From Icerya purchasi (taxonomy: Eukaryota > Arthropoda > Insecta > Hemiptera > Monophlebidae): a stretch of DNA of 64,000 bases. The stretch is from assembly GCA_039619475.1 (NCBI GenBank), contig CM077115.1, positions 515,240,815 to 515,304,814 on the forward strand, read 5' to 3'. Under the pieces are notes generated by a model. It had not been told where the DNA came from, did no database searches, and worked only from the letters and a program-made list of their open reading frames with translations. This document shows, piece after piece, positions 49,571 to 61,636 of the stretch (the stretch's first letter is position 1; each line of letters begins with the position of its first letter). The position numbers and the translations under genes are program-made.

Positions 49571-52500
49571 TGGCCAACCGGTCGCCAATTTAAGGTAGTA
49601 TATTACCTACGTATAAGGTAAAGGGAAGGAAACGTGCCAGTTGTTAATTTTATATTCTTCAAAAAGAATGGTCGTATGTGTCACTGCCGATCCATTCAGC
49701 TTTTATACGACCATCAAAGTACCCGTTCATTTGACAAAACATTCGAAAGAGTAATTCCTGCCGGCAAGTCGATCCGATCATTACTAAGGGTTGCAATGTG
49801 ACTCGCAACTTATAAAAACGTTATCTGACGCCTGGCGAGACCGAGCTGTTTCAGAGTGTAATTATCCTCAAGTGTCAAGGTATCCTAGTTATTTTAAACT
49901 AAAATAACTCTAAGTGACGCTAGAGGATCAGTTACGAAACTTTAAGAATCATCACTTCTTTTTATATTTATAAAAATTAATTTATCTAGTTCCATACGTA
50001 TCGTACAATTTTTTTAATCAAACTTTTGTAAAGAAAGATTATTTTATTTGACTATTTCCTTGCCTTTTTATTTATTGGTCGCTTATAGTTTAATTCAAAA
50101 TGAATTATGTATTGAAAGTGCAACATTAAAGTCTTTTTATCGCGGTTTTATAAAATTGGAACCGCGAAAAATGAAGAAATCGTATACGCAAATCAAAAAA
50201 CCGATAATGAAATCTTAATATGTTACCTTACTTCTACCTGTGAGAATTGTTTAAATTGTAAAATATTTTGAAAAGTCTCTTTTCAAAACAACTTAATTTC
50301 AATTTCAATTAGATATGCGTCAATAACCATCGTAGATATGAAATTAAAATAACTTACAATCACCAACAATATTATAAAGCACTCTAAGGGCGTAAATTCC
50401 AGAAATAAATCTAACTTTAAAATAATCCTTAATAACAAAACAACACTATAAACAGTTAACTACGAGTTTTTATTAAATACATGTAAAAATTTCACAAGAC
50501 GCCATGTAAAAAAAAGTACGGGCTTACAAATTTTTAATAAGATTAGTCAAACATAACATTTTATACACTGAGAATTTCGTACCGTAATTCGTATTTGTGT
50601 AACACTAAATTTAAAATAAGTATTTTTTATTTTGAAAATGCAATATCGGCTTCATTTTTTATATAATGTTTCTGTAGACATGCTATATAAATTTTTATAA
50701 AGTACTTGGATTCTTTTTAATTTTTCTTAAATTTCTAAAGAAATACGGATTTGTTATTTTACAATATCGGGCTTTTCATCGGCATATACTACTCCCGGAA
50801 AAAAAAATTATTTTTCCTTAACTTTCGAATTTTTGACTCTTCGCGGGTTCAAATTTTAAATTGTAAAATTCCACGTTTAATGGCTTTGCTGATGGCGAAT
50901 TATGATTTTTAAGTAACCGTTACTGTTGTTATTATCTTATTATATTAAGATTTCATAATTTATTCTTTTTGAGAAAAGGATTAACAAATAAGCATAGTCG
51001 ATGTATTTACTATATATATATATATATATACTTGTACGAGAGTATATGATTATCATTAATAATTATAAGTAAAATTACTAATATACACAAGATGCATATA
51101 ATAAAGTCACATTTTTTAAAATGTGAGAAAGAATTAATACTGTAAATAAATGCTTTATGCGGGTAACATTTATTCAAATGTAAAAGAAAATAGTAATTCG
51201 GAATAATCATTTTCTGACTTTTTTACATGTGTATTACTCGATCGCAAAACATGTCACCGCTGTGAATAACAAAAACACGTAATCAGTTTACTTCTTGTTT
51301 GAATAATATTAATCAGCAATTTTTTGACGCGCGTTTTGTACAAGTATTAATTGGGGCCATAATTAAAGTAAATATAAGTTTGTTAAAATTTTAAATTATA
51401 TAAAATAATTTTAAATAATAAAAGTAATAAAAAAAAAAAAAAACAAAAAAAACATCTTATTCTGCGTATTGATTATCATCATAGTATCATATTCAGTTTC
51501 TGAACGTTAGCGACTACCTATTCGAACATGTCAGCTATACAGATGTATAGTCTGTCAAGCGAATGACATTGCCTTTCACATGACTGTTAGCATGTATTTT
51601 AATTAAATATTTTTTTTTCGGTGATAATTTCTGTCGTCGCCCGGGATCGAACCCAAGACTTTCGCAACGGAAGCCAAGCGCTCTAGTAATTAGGCTATCG
51701 CGACTGCGTTTTAGATTTAAATAAAGGTTCCGTCGATATGGTAAAAATTACGAATTTTGGATTAAAGCGTGTACCACTATTTAAGTAATTAATAAAATAG
51801 ATCAAAACGATATGGGATATTACGCTGGTATGTAAAAATGAATTTTTCGTAGCGCATTTTTCTATGTAACGACAATAGATGCAAGTGAAGGCAAATAGGT
51901 TTTTAATTAACAACGTTTCTGGTGTGTATTGATCTGAAGAAAAGGTACTGTTGAGAGGTGACTGATAATTTAGATTATTTTCTTGTTCCTTTCGATGTTC
52001 CGATGTTTTCTAGTTCTATCTTCGGAAGTCATCGGCTCTAATCTTTATCATCACCATGATTTTTCGAAAAACAAGTCCTGCACGTTTTACATTTACCCCT
52101 AATAGAGCCGATGCACCCTTGGATTATAGAGTAAAATAGTATTTTTTTAGCCATCAGAGTCACAAAATGACTTAAAGTTTATTACTTATTCCTGTAAACT
52201 ATATATTTTAACGACAAATCTTCCCTATAAAACTCGAATTAAGACTGTTATATGAGATATTTAATGAAATTGCTTAAGTTTTCTCTCTTATTGCCTACTG
52301 CAGTGAAATTTGTTTAAAAGTGATTTCCAAATGTGCAATAACAAGAAAGAAAAAAATTATAATAAAAACACTGACGTATCTAAGAAAGACAATGCATTAA
52401 AGGGCTTTTTTATCAATGCGTTCTACAACTTCGTTTTTGAGCGAGCAACCAGAGTACATCAAAAACTATCTATAGCTAGCGGTGGCGAAACATCAGTCTG

Positions 52501-53048
52501 ATGGGAAAGAAACTACTACACATACATCCCCAGCGCGATTTACCGCATTACGGATACATAACCGGTATTGCCCGCGATAAGACAATTGCACAAAATTGCC
52601 GTACCATCAACTAAACTGAATTTTGTACTATTCTTAATTTCAGCAGTTATCACTGCCGAATATTATTCTGATAATTCAAAAAGAATGGAGAGATCTCTGT
52701 ATCAATATTTATTCCAATTCGTATAATCCCCGGCAAAATTTAAATATTTTTTAATTATATATTTCGCAATTAAATTTAAGACATGTTTAAATGTTCGCGA
52801 AAAACCCCGATAAAATTTAAAAGTAGAAATATTCGTTATTCATTTAATGCGATTCAACTTTAAATATTGATCTAGAAATTTAATAATGAAAGGGAATTTA
52901 AAGGAGAAATATAACAATTTCGAAATAAAAAAAATTAAAATTAAAAAATGTTTAGGCCTATTGCGAGAGTAAAACAGTGAAAACCGCCTACGATACAATA
53001 TATTAATCGGCAATAATTGCGCATATCTTATGAAAAGATGAAAAATAT
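49571..53048. other. No gene recognised
   Basis: AT-rich intergenic sequence apart from the tRNA-like unit at 51635-51706 and an AT microsatellite at 51011-51030. Confidence 0.55.
51635..51706 (-). mobile_element. tRNA-like sequence, SINE family 2 or tRNA pseudogene
   Basis: The minus strand reads GTCGCGATAGCCTAATTACT (A-box region), GAGCGCTTGGCTTCCGTTGC, and a B box GGGTTCGATCCCGGG. It matches the unit at 41626-41705 along its full length with scattered changes. Confidence 0.65.
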
Positions 53049-53054
53049 TTTATT
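53049..53054 (-). terminator. Polyadenylation signal candidate of acid ceramidase
   Basis: AATAAA on the minus strand about 115 bases after the stop codon, in an AT-rich context. It is the first canonical signal downstream of the last exon. Confidence 0.5.
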
Positions 53055-53167
53055 TTTAAATAAAGTAATTAGTTAAAATCAAATTTTCCATGTTATATTT
53101 CTTTTTGACTTCAGTCTTCCTTACTTTGAGATCTGTAATATCCTGCATATGCAGACATTTCTGTAAT

Positions 53168-53257
53168 TTACCACGGCCAGCACGGATCTGGGCAATCTCT
53201 AATCCAGATACTTATAGTCCCTTCAATTACATTCATAATTGCTGTATATACCGTTAA
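53168..53257 (-). CDS. ASAH1: Acid ceramidase last exon
   Basis: Encodes LTVYTAIMNVIEGTISIWIR and the C-terminal DCPDPCWPW, then TAA. Too short for a plain ORF search but an exact continuation of the preceding exon (VLNK|LTVYT). Acceptor ACAAATTTTAG. Confidence 0.95.
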   Translation of the reverse strand, partial: LTVYTAIMNVIEGTISIWIRDCPDPCWPW

Positions 53258-56200
53258 CTAAAATTTGTAAACAAATTGAAAAAATGAATAAATATAATTA
53301 TGTGTTAACTGTTCATTTTTAACTGTTTTTTATTATTATTATTATTTTTTTTTATACGAACCATACCAGCAAAGCAGTTATAGCTTATTTAGGATTTATG
53401 TGGTAGTCGAAAAAATTCACTTTTATTATACATCCGTTATAATCTACAACTTTATATGTATATATTTTGAATAATTTTTACCTCTTTTTTTTAGTTTTAA
53501 TTAAACATTATCGATAAAATCGAATACTTTATTCGTACGTAATTTTAATGGGTTCAATTTATAAATCGCAAATATGTTTAGCAAAATACGTCGTATATCT
53601 GAACAAATTGTTAATTGTAGGAATAATCTAAAATTTTACACGCATGATTTATTGAAACAATTAAATGTGCCGATGCACCTATAATTTTTACTTTTTTAGT
53701 AGTACTATTGATAATGAGTTTTGCTGACGAAAATGTCATTAGATTTCATTTTCACTATTTTGTAACCTTTCTTGTTTGAATTTATCAAAAAATGCTCTGC
53801 GCGCTTGTGTTATTAATTTTCTGCCACATAAAATTTAAAATTCGTAGTTTTCAAATCATCTTAAATTCGAAAAATTATTATGAAAAAAAAAGTTAATTAC
53901 ATATAAAAAAATTTCAGCTGTAAAGAATCGGCTTTTACATATGGCAATCGTCGTGTATAATTGAAATAATTCTTCTTCTTTTTTTTTTTTTTTTTTTTAG
54001 ATCTATCCACTTTAATAACAGAGATGGAAAGAACAAAAATAATAGATAAGCCATTCTGCAATTCTGCAATAACTGATTAAGTAAGAAGTCGTTTGGAAGG
54101 CTACGACGAAACCAACAGACACGCCCATACGTATAAATTGACAAATTTTCATTTATGAAAAATTAATATTGCAGTACATCTAATTGATATTTTTTATTGC
54201 ATAATTTAAACGGTTTAATTTGCATTATTTAATATTCAAATAACGACCGATTAAAAAAATTAATAACAACTTTGTACTTTGAGTGAAATATTAGCAAATT
54301 TCCACTGTTCACCGTTCTAACTTACTTTATTCAGTACGGGTATAGTTGATAACACATTATAAAGTGTATATGCGGGATATGTTCTTCCAAGTTTTTCCAT
54401 GCACGTAGTTGCTGGAGTTTGTCTGTCATCCATTACTGGTGGCTTCACATTATTATCATAATTTGTTTGCACTAAGTACCACAATCCTTCCTCCGATTGA
54501 TAGTTACTATGGTTGTTACCGGCTAAATTCCAGAATTCTGATTCACCACGCCCGCGAGTAATTACTGTACCCTAAAAATTTTTTTGTTTCATTATTTTAC
54601 TAACTAGTAGCAAACTAGACTTGGCAGTTTTCTTCTAAAGCAAACTAAATTTTATAGATTTATTTTTTAGTTCTAATGTAAGGATTAAAGTAGAATGACC
54701 CTTTTTTTCTTTGCTGTACAACATATATGTTTTCTTCCACCTCTTTTTTTTTCAATCATTCTGTTCCGCAAAAAACTAGAAATAACCATTTTCCACGAGC
54801 TATCTTTTTGATCACACCAAATGTATTGTCCTTAGCATTTTTTCTCTTCATCTTCATTTCGTTCTTGTCTTTATTTCATTAAACTGGCATAATTAAATCG
54901 TCGCATCGAATGAGCCGCTATCGAATCTGTTCGTTTTTATGCTTATGTAAAATATTTCTATGAACTTTAATACTATTTGTAAAAAATAAATTCGATGTTC
55001 TCACTAGTAGCCTATCAGTAATATTTCTTGTTCTCTCTCTTACAGAATATTTTCTGATGCTAGTTTTATTTAAATAACAATAGTAAGCACTGATGAATTA
55101 TATTTTAAATAGCGCAATTATTAAAAAGTGATTTTTTAAATTGTACAAAATCATAAAACTAACCTGCCCCGGGCTGTTACCAGCTAAAATGAAATAACAC
55201 GGAGCTATCAACTTTGGCAACACTAACATTTTTTGAGCACTTTTAAAATCTTCAGCATTTTCCATTACATCTCTTGTTAAAACACTTAACCATTTTTGAT
55301 CTCTTCTACCAAGTATCCATTCCGTTATTCCAATATAGCCACTATTTAGTTTGAACCGTTCATTAATTGAGAGACTGAATTTATTCTGAAGAAATAATTA
55401 AAACTGAAAATATTAATAAAACAATGTGTAACTTTTAGTTCATTATTTTCTATTATGTAAAAAAAAAAAAACAACACTGTATGAGTCGTTGAAAAATTAA
55501 TTTTTATATTTAGGTAACTACATTTGAATACAAACAAATTTTTCCTTTTTTGAACAAAGAAAAAATGACTAATCATTCCCTCATTCCCTCATTCCCTTGT
55601 GTTTTCATCTTTATTAAATCCTCACGAGTTAAGTTGTTTGTCAGGCGATTATATAATTTGTTAACAATATACCGATCGTGATATATTTCAAAACTGATTA
55701 AAAAAAGATAAAATTTAAAAAAAGCTATATGTGATAAATATTTTATACAAAATTAAGAAAAAAAATATCTGTTCTATTCGGGCTTGAAAAAAAAGTTGAC
55801 AGATTTCTAAATTTTATTGTAGAATTTTATTTTCATTTTTTACCGGTTTACAAACTGCATTTATTCGCAAATATTTATCGGGAAAAATTTTAATTTGCTA
55901 CACCTGCTCGTTCTGGAGATGGTAATTTTCACAGATATAATACCTTTGCAATGTTCTAATATTCCGTTATATGTGTACAGCGTATACATCACCTTCTTGA
56001 CCGCTGTTAATATTCCAATGTAACCGGCAAAATGAACGGAAGAATAAATGGTCTGTCGGTTTTTTACAAATTCCACCTTTACGATTAACGGTCTCAACAA
56101 TTCAGTAGCAAGCCAAGTTTTCTCATTAATATCCAATCTAAAATAATATTAAACGTTAGACGAATAGTTCAACATAATCGATAAATAATGAAAATATCTG

Positions 56201-59200
56201 CAGAGCCATACGCACCCTAATAAAAATCCGAAATCCAGATTGCGTCCATGGAACATGCGACCTTGCGAATCTTTCATTACGATAGATGTGCAGACGCTGT
56301 AAAATTCGTAAAAAATATTATAAAAAGTTATTTCCCCAACGGTTAGTTCGGTAGTCGCAGAAATACCGACAATTTCGTGATAATAATCTGTCGGCAATGT
56401 CTTTGTTATATACGGCATATACGTATCCATTACACTGAAAACATCCTTTCCAAATATTTTATCGGCTTTCTCACGAAGAACATTTACTAAATTTTGAATC
56501 TAAATAAAATATTTTCAATTCTTTTAGTGCTTTGTAAAATACTTTAATTTGTCATCAAAAATAATGTTACCAAAAATGCTACTTTTTTAAACTCTGTATT
56601 CACTACATAGTTTGCAATATACATCGAATAACGATTAAAGTTTTCTGTTTTTAAAAGATCCGGATATTGGACGAATTTTGTTGGCGAAAAAAAACGTCTT
56701 TCACTTTTCCGAATTCCTAACTTAAAAAATAAACCAATAATTAATCTTTCTAAAAAAAAATATTTTCATAAAACGAAATCTGCGGTACGATAAAACAAAA
56801 ATGATTAAATATGATAAATCAACCATTTACTTTTTTTCAATTTGCTTAAATTTTATATTTCTTTTAACCAGATAGGTTAGTTAAGGTGCTGGACTACCAA
56901 TACGAATAATCACGTGTTCGACACTTGCCTTGTTCCGCATTCCAGGTCGCTCCCAAGTTCATTCAGCCTGAAATAATTGGGTGCCGCAAAAATCTTGAAA
57001 AGTCAATTTCCTACCACGCTACCTAATGCATACACATCCACACACCCCCACACGGTCTGGTACCATTTCGCCTAATTCCCATTTCGCCTAAAAATGGAAT
57101 GACCCATAAAAAAATAATAATAATAATAATTTGAAAAAATCAACTTGGCAACACGGTCACGTTTGGTAGGCAGAAAAAAATATTACCCTGGCGCAGCGGG
57201 GGATCCCTCGATTTTTTAACCAAGAAAGCGTTTTTGACAAACAATGCCGCGTTTGCCCGCTGCCGAGACCGTCCGAGAAATTGAATGATTATTACCCAAA
57301 TTTTATTATTTTGCTAGCTCGGACAACGTCATTAAAGATCGTAAGAAATGCCAAATTCGTCTCAATATGCGGAAAATCACCGCATACTGACTGCTTTACG
57401 CTATGAAGTCGCAATTTGTTCTGGCTTGGGTCCGTTCTGAAGGAAACTATTCTTCTATCTTGAATATTATAAGTTGTCGCTTATGAATAAAACAAAAATT
57501 TTGAGTCAGTCTAATATAATAATGGATGTATAATTTATAAAAACAAATCAAGCAGGTAAATAATATATATATAATATTTGTATATTGAAATATTTATTGC
57601 AAATTACGCTTTAAATGAAATGGTATTCAATTAGATTTCGGCAACAGAGAATAACAGAAATTGTTATCCATTAAAAAATTATTTCCGCTTAATTGCTATA
57701 AATTTTTGTTTTCTATGTCAGAAGTACATTATAAAATATTTGGTTAGTAAAATAGCGTCTTTTTATATTCTCTTTCTTTTTCCTTTTTGTAATGTTAAAT
57801 TGTAATCTTTTGGCAATTTATTGAATTAAGACATTTTAAATAGTAAAATAGAAGGTTTTTTTTCTTTATCTTCTTTTGGATTTGCCGAAAAATGGCGTCT
57901 GAACTAGTAACACATGAATATGAGTTATGCACGAACAAACATAAAAAAAAACATACGCTACGAACATACATATAACCTCTTTTTTTTTGTCAAGTCGGAA
58001 AAAATTCGTAATTAGAAACAAGTTTATTGACTTATAAAAAAATTAAAGTATACTATTAGATTAATAAGTAATTTTTGCTTAATATTAACTTTAATTTTCG
58101 TTTATTAACTTTTTAAGTACACCTTCTTTTTGATGGGTAATCGTCCCCGCTGCTGACAAGTCTAACGCAATAAAGAAAAAACAAATAAACAAATAAATAC
58201 ACTTTCTGCCTCTTTTTAAGATTTAAAAAGAAAATATTCGAAACAAATTTCCGTTCAAAAAAAGAATTAAGAAAACGAAAAAAATTTTCTGTTTGTTTTT
58301 TAACGAGGAACTCAGATAATATTAGCATAAATGTGCATTGTTTTCAATTTGTAATAAAGCATTTATCCGTTTACAACTCTTTATTTAGATTATTTTTCTT
58401 TCTTTTTTTTCTGGAACTCCGAACACTTCAATGTTCATGTCACACTAGACAGCAATAAGGCTTTTATATACTGACTGATAAGGCGTGTGGGATTTATACA
58501 GCACTGGACTTAGAAGGGAATAACTCGCAAATATTAATCGGAGTCGTCATTTCGCGTACATTTATATTAAACATTTTTAGCCGTATTTTTTCACTTCTGA
58601 TTTTCATATGAACCTTTTTTGTTGTTTATCGAAGAGAAAAGATTAACAGCGGAATCAAATAGAAAAAAAAATGATGCGTTTAGTCTGTTTAAAATTCGAC
58701 AATGATGACGCGCTGTTGCCAACACGAAATCATTCGTATGTTTGTCTGACCTTTTTTTTATTACCTGAGTAACCGAAACCTTAAATTTAGGCGAAATGGG
58801 AAGTCACCACCCTACACACGTATAATATATATAACTCGACACTTCGTGTTTTTAAAGGGCTCCGCCCCTTGACTTCGTTTTGGGACCCAGACCCTCAACG
58901 CCAAGCAATCCACTTTATTGGTGCTTTGTGTTCTTATATATACAGCATGTCACGTTTTGGGATAAATTTTCGTGTCAGTTTTTTTCGCGGCAGAAAAAAA
59001 TGTTGGGGGTCGACTTAAGAATGACATTGTTATTAATATGTATACTGACCATGAGAAGACACTCCGGAACTCCAGATGTTAGTTTTTTAAAATTCTTATA
59101 GAAGAGTTCGCTTCAGTTAAATGTCACTTTTCATAAAATAAAATAAATGCTTTATAAGCATGGCGAAAAAATATTAGAAATTTCTTTAGAGGATTTTCTT

Positions 59201-61187
59201 ATTAACCCGTATAAGAATGATTCAGTTATTAATTTATAAATAATTTTGTGTGGCAAAGAAAGAGTATAGGTGATTTTCTACCAGTTATTCTTCAAGTGGA
59301 TATCTAGTAGTGATGAGTAGGTCTCGAAAGACATGTATCCACCGATCCGTTATCCCGCGGCTGAGTTGATTACAGTTCTAGATACGTATCCGCAACTCCA
59401 ACCCAACGATGAAAATCTGAATCATCACGATTCCATTATGTAAATTAAATTATTAACCTTGAACAGAGAGTTTATTCCGCTCCCTGCGCTTTTCTGCGAT
59501 TAATACGGAATTAATGTTTGAACAGAAATATACAAGACCAACTAGAAAAGTGAAAGCCTGAACAGAAATGTACGAGATCAGCTAGAAAAGTGAAAAATGT
59601 TAACATCCGAATTAGAAAGAAACTAGATGCTTAATAGCCCATTACTTTTCTGATGATTCGATTTTGAAAAAAAATTAAATTAAAACTTTATCAGAAATAT
59701 ATAAATAATAGTAATACGATGAATAATTTTCCGAACGATTCAGCTGTTTAAAAGTGGTTCATCAAAATTTACGCGATTTTTTAATATATATTTTTTCCTA
59801 ATGACAATTTTGACAAAAAACGAAGTTTTCCAACATTTTGACTACCCCATATATCTTTATTGAAACAAATAAATTAATTGTTTATGTAATAATACTCATC
59901 ATATTCGCCGCTTACAGATACTTATAATACAGGTAACATATATGTTACACTTGGCTTAATCGATTTTAAAATGACAGAAATTCAGCTTTTTCAATTTTAA
60001 AATATATAAATTATAGCTTGATTGCATTTTATTGCTCCTCTTCGAACTTCTTTATTTTCCTTCGTTTTTATTTAATTTTAACATAGAAGATTAGGCCGAA
60101 CATTTAAAAAAAAAACACCTTTCCGCGAAGAAATAGCGATAAAAATATTTGATTAACTGATTTAACGTGAAAAGAAGTAAGCACGATACTAACTAATAAT
60201 AACCACGAACACCAATAAGTAATTTACTCTCTGAACTTGTTCAAGCAACTGACATAACATAATGTAGTCTAACATTGGTCACAATACGCTGTGTCAACAT
60301 CTAATGCGAACGAGTGCCATTGTTAAGTTAGTACCCGCATGCATAAACATCGGATCCATATGGGTCCGATAAATATATTTCCGGAATATGCAGTACCTGA
60401 ACCTGCAATTCAATTCCGGATCCGTATCCTAAAAAATGAATGAACTTGCACACATGATTAGTATCTCTTAATTTTTTTTATCGCGTTATACTTCGAAAAA
60501 AGTCGCAGTGCTGCCTTTTCTCTTATCTTTAGGTTTGTTAAATATGATCAATTGAGTAACATTTATGTACAAGCAACAATTGAATTTTACCTCTTGTTTT
60601 TTATCAGCTACTAGTTCATTCCAACGTTCTTCCGGAGGTAAATCTAGATCTATGTAATATACTGCGTTGGGTTTTCTAAAAACATACAAACTGTTGGTTA
60701 GTATCATTATAGGTTATAATTAATTACACTTCAAGTAGCCAAGACGAATAATAAGTAATCGTATGAAAAATAACGGATTAATTTAAATATCAACTTCAAT
60801 GCTATTTTAAGTACATAAATTGTGTTTAAATGCATGAAAGTAAAAAATATTTAACTACATACCAACTATTTAAATTAACTGCTTTTCATATAGTTTAACT
60901 GATTAACTATTACAAAATACTTTCGGATTCGGGTAAAACAAATATCTGCATAATATTTAAGCCTTTATATTGTATTTATAACGAAATCTTTTCTGTGTTT
61001 TTCTCTTCGCTATTTTCTGTTCGAATTCTGATAGATATCTCCTTAAATTAATATATTAATTCCAACTCTAAAAATGAAATTTTCGATCAGAACACGTAGT
61101 AACGTTTTCTGATGCACTTATCCGAGATTTTACTTACGCGATGTTATTGAAACGAAATTCTTTTCCGATTTGTAGATTCGGAAACAT
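53168..61187 (-). CDS. ASAH1: Acid ceramidase (N-acylsphingosine amidohydrolase)
   Basis: This lysosomal enzyme hydrolyses ceramide to sphingosine and fatty acid. Exons in transcript order: 61187-61138 (tentative), 60675-60591, 56499-56216, 56137-55993, 55385-55164, 54571-54326, 53257-53168. All junctions are GT..AG and phases agree. The model gives 373 residues against about 395 in vertebrate acid ceramidase. Key features: YYIDLDLPPEERW in the alpha part; FYEFYSVCTSIV, whose Cys (codon 56292-56290) is the autocleavage site and N-terminal nucleophile of the beta subunit; HGRNLDFG; LNSGYIGITEWILGRR; TNYD...DDRQTP; VLSTIPVLNKLTVYT; and the C-terminal DCPDPC. The DCPDPC end favours acid ceramidase over the sister enzyme NAAA. 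A signal peptide is expected for the family but not seen in this model, so the 5' end is uncertain. Confidence 0.94.
54326..54571 (-). CDS. ASAH1: Acid ceramidase exon, beta subunit
   Basis: Eighty-two codons: GTVITRGRGESEFW, GLWYLVQTNYDNN, MDDRQTPATTCMEKL, TLYNVLSTIPVLNK. The conserved TNYD and DDRxTP motifs are intact. Acceptor AAATTTTTAG, donor AAA|GTAAGT. Confidence 0.95.
55164..55385 (-). CDS. ASAH1: Acid ceramidase exon, beta subunit
   Basis: Seventy-four complete codons: NKFSLSINERFKLNSGYIG, TEWILGRRDQKW, VLTRDVMENAEDF, LIAPCYFILAGNSPGQ. Acceptor TTATTTCTTCAG, donor CAG|GTTAGT. Confidence 0.95.
55993..56137 (-). CDS. ASAH1: Acid ceramidase exon, beta subunit
   Basis: Encodes LDINEKTWLATELLRPLIV, the segment FVKNRQTIYSSVHFAGYIG and ILTAVKK. 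Acceptor TATTATTTTAG. The donor AAG|GTGATG is weak, but splicing there joins AVKK to NKFSLSINERF, which aligns without gap to vertebrate FKPGLFSLTLNERF. Confidence 0.9.
56216..56499 (-). CDS. ASAH1: Acid ceramidase exon with catalytic Cys
   Basis: Encodes the end of the alpha part (IQNLVNVLREKADKIFGKD) and the start of the beta subunit at CTSIVMKDSQGR, then HGRNLDFGFLLG. The Cys is exon residue 70. Acceptor TTTTATTTAG, donor GG|GTGCGT. The next intron is only 78 bp. Confidence 0.95.
56866..57008 (+). mobile_element. tRNA-derived SINE, family 1, diverged 3'-truncated copy
   Basis: In the 4.1-kb acid ceramidase intron, opposite to the gene. The head GGTTAGTTAAGGTGCTGGACTACC, given here as GGTTAGTTAAGGTGCTGG, is followed by GTGTTCGACACTTG and the body start CAGCCTGAAATAATTGGGTG. 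It diverges after about 57008. Older than the other copies by visible divergence. Confidence 0.75.
57062..58805. mobile_element. Possible element bounded by inverted ends
   Basis: TCCCATTTCGCCTAAA at 57077-57092 recurs inverted at about 58785-58800. Further in, TTGGCAACACGGTCA on the left matches TTGGCAACAGCGCGTCA on the right, also inverted. No frame of a transposase is seen. It sits wholly within the acid ceramidase intron. Confidence 0.45.
57925..58010. repeat. Dispersed repeat, copy 2
   Basis: Matches 43306-43400 (ATG.ACGAACAAACAT, then an A run, then CATACGC.ACGA.CATA). Class unknown. Confidence 0.55.
59533..59600. repeat. About 40-bp tandem duplication
   Basis: TGAACAGAAATATACAAGACC and TGAACAGAAATGTACGAGATC, each followed by A(A/G)CTAGAAAAGTGAAA, lie in direct tandem. 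Divergence is about 10 percent. Confidence 0.75.
60591..60675 (-). CDS. ASAH1: Acid ceramidase exon, alpha-subunit segment
   Basis: Encodes KPNAVYYIDLDLPPEERW and NELVADKKQE, matching the family's YTINLDLPPYKRWHEL segment. Acceptor TATGTTTTTAG, donor GAG|GTAAAA. A 4.1-kb intron follows. Confidence 0.9.
61138..61187 (-). CDS. ASAH1: Possible first exon of acid ceramidase
   Basis: ATG at 61187-61185 opens a 16-codon reading (MFPNLQIGKEFRFNNI) that ends in GC before a consensus GTAAGTA donor. Phase 2 fits the next exon exactly, and an in-frame stop lies upstream. It does not look like a signal peptide, which this family needs, so a different first exon may be used instead. Confidence 0.35.
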
Positions 61188-61598
61188 TTTAAAAAACAAA
61201 CCCGTTTAATGGACATAAATGCAAATTGAACTTTTGGATTTCCCCAAAAAAATGACGATAGCTTCATTTTAAAGAATCAACTTTGCTCTACTCACCACGC
61301 ACAACTAAATATTCTTATAATTCTCCTATTTCCCTAATGCATGCTTATTTGTTTATGGAAAGCATTTGGTTTAAACAATAGCAACTATTCTTTATTTATT
61401 TTCTACTCTCATTCGCCAGGTTATGTTTAATCTGTTTTGCGGTAAAAATATTGCATTCTTTTGTATATGTATTAAAATGTAAAGTAATACGTTGGTAGAA
61501 TGTTCATGTTATCGTGTTCACGGCAAGCAGCGGTGCATAAGATTTGCAACTATATACAAAAGTCGTAAACATTACGCCTCAAAAAATAAATCGGTAAC

Positions 61599-61636
<38 letters not shown>

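Larger units (their letters stand above)
56500..60590 (-). other. Acid ceramidase 4.1-kb intron
   Basis: Holds the diverged SINE, the element with inverted ends at 57.06-58.81 kb and the 40-bp tandem duplication. A hAT-like end TAGTGATGAGTAGG lies at 59307. Confidence 0.8.

Noticed and set aside
56567..56725. Minus-strand open stretch (LGIRKSERRFFSPTKF ... NTEFKKVAFL) with a GTAACA donor, inside the acid ceramidase intron
   Set aside because: The flanking exons join directly with matching phase and family alignment without it, and it resembles nothing in acid ceramidases.
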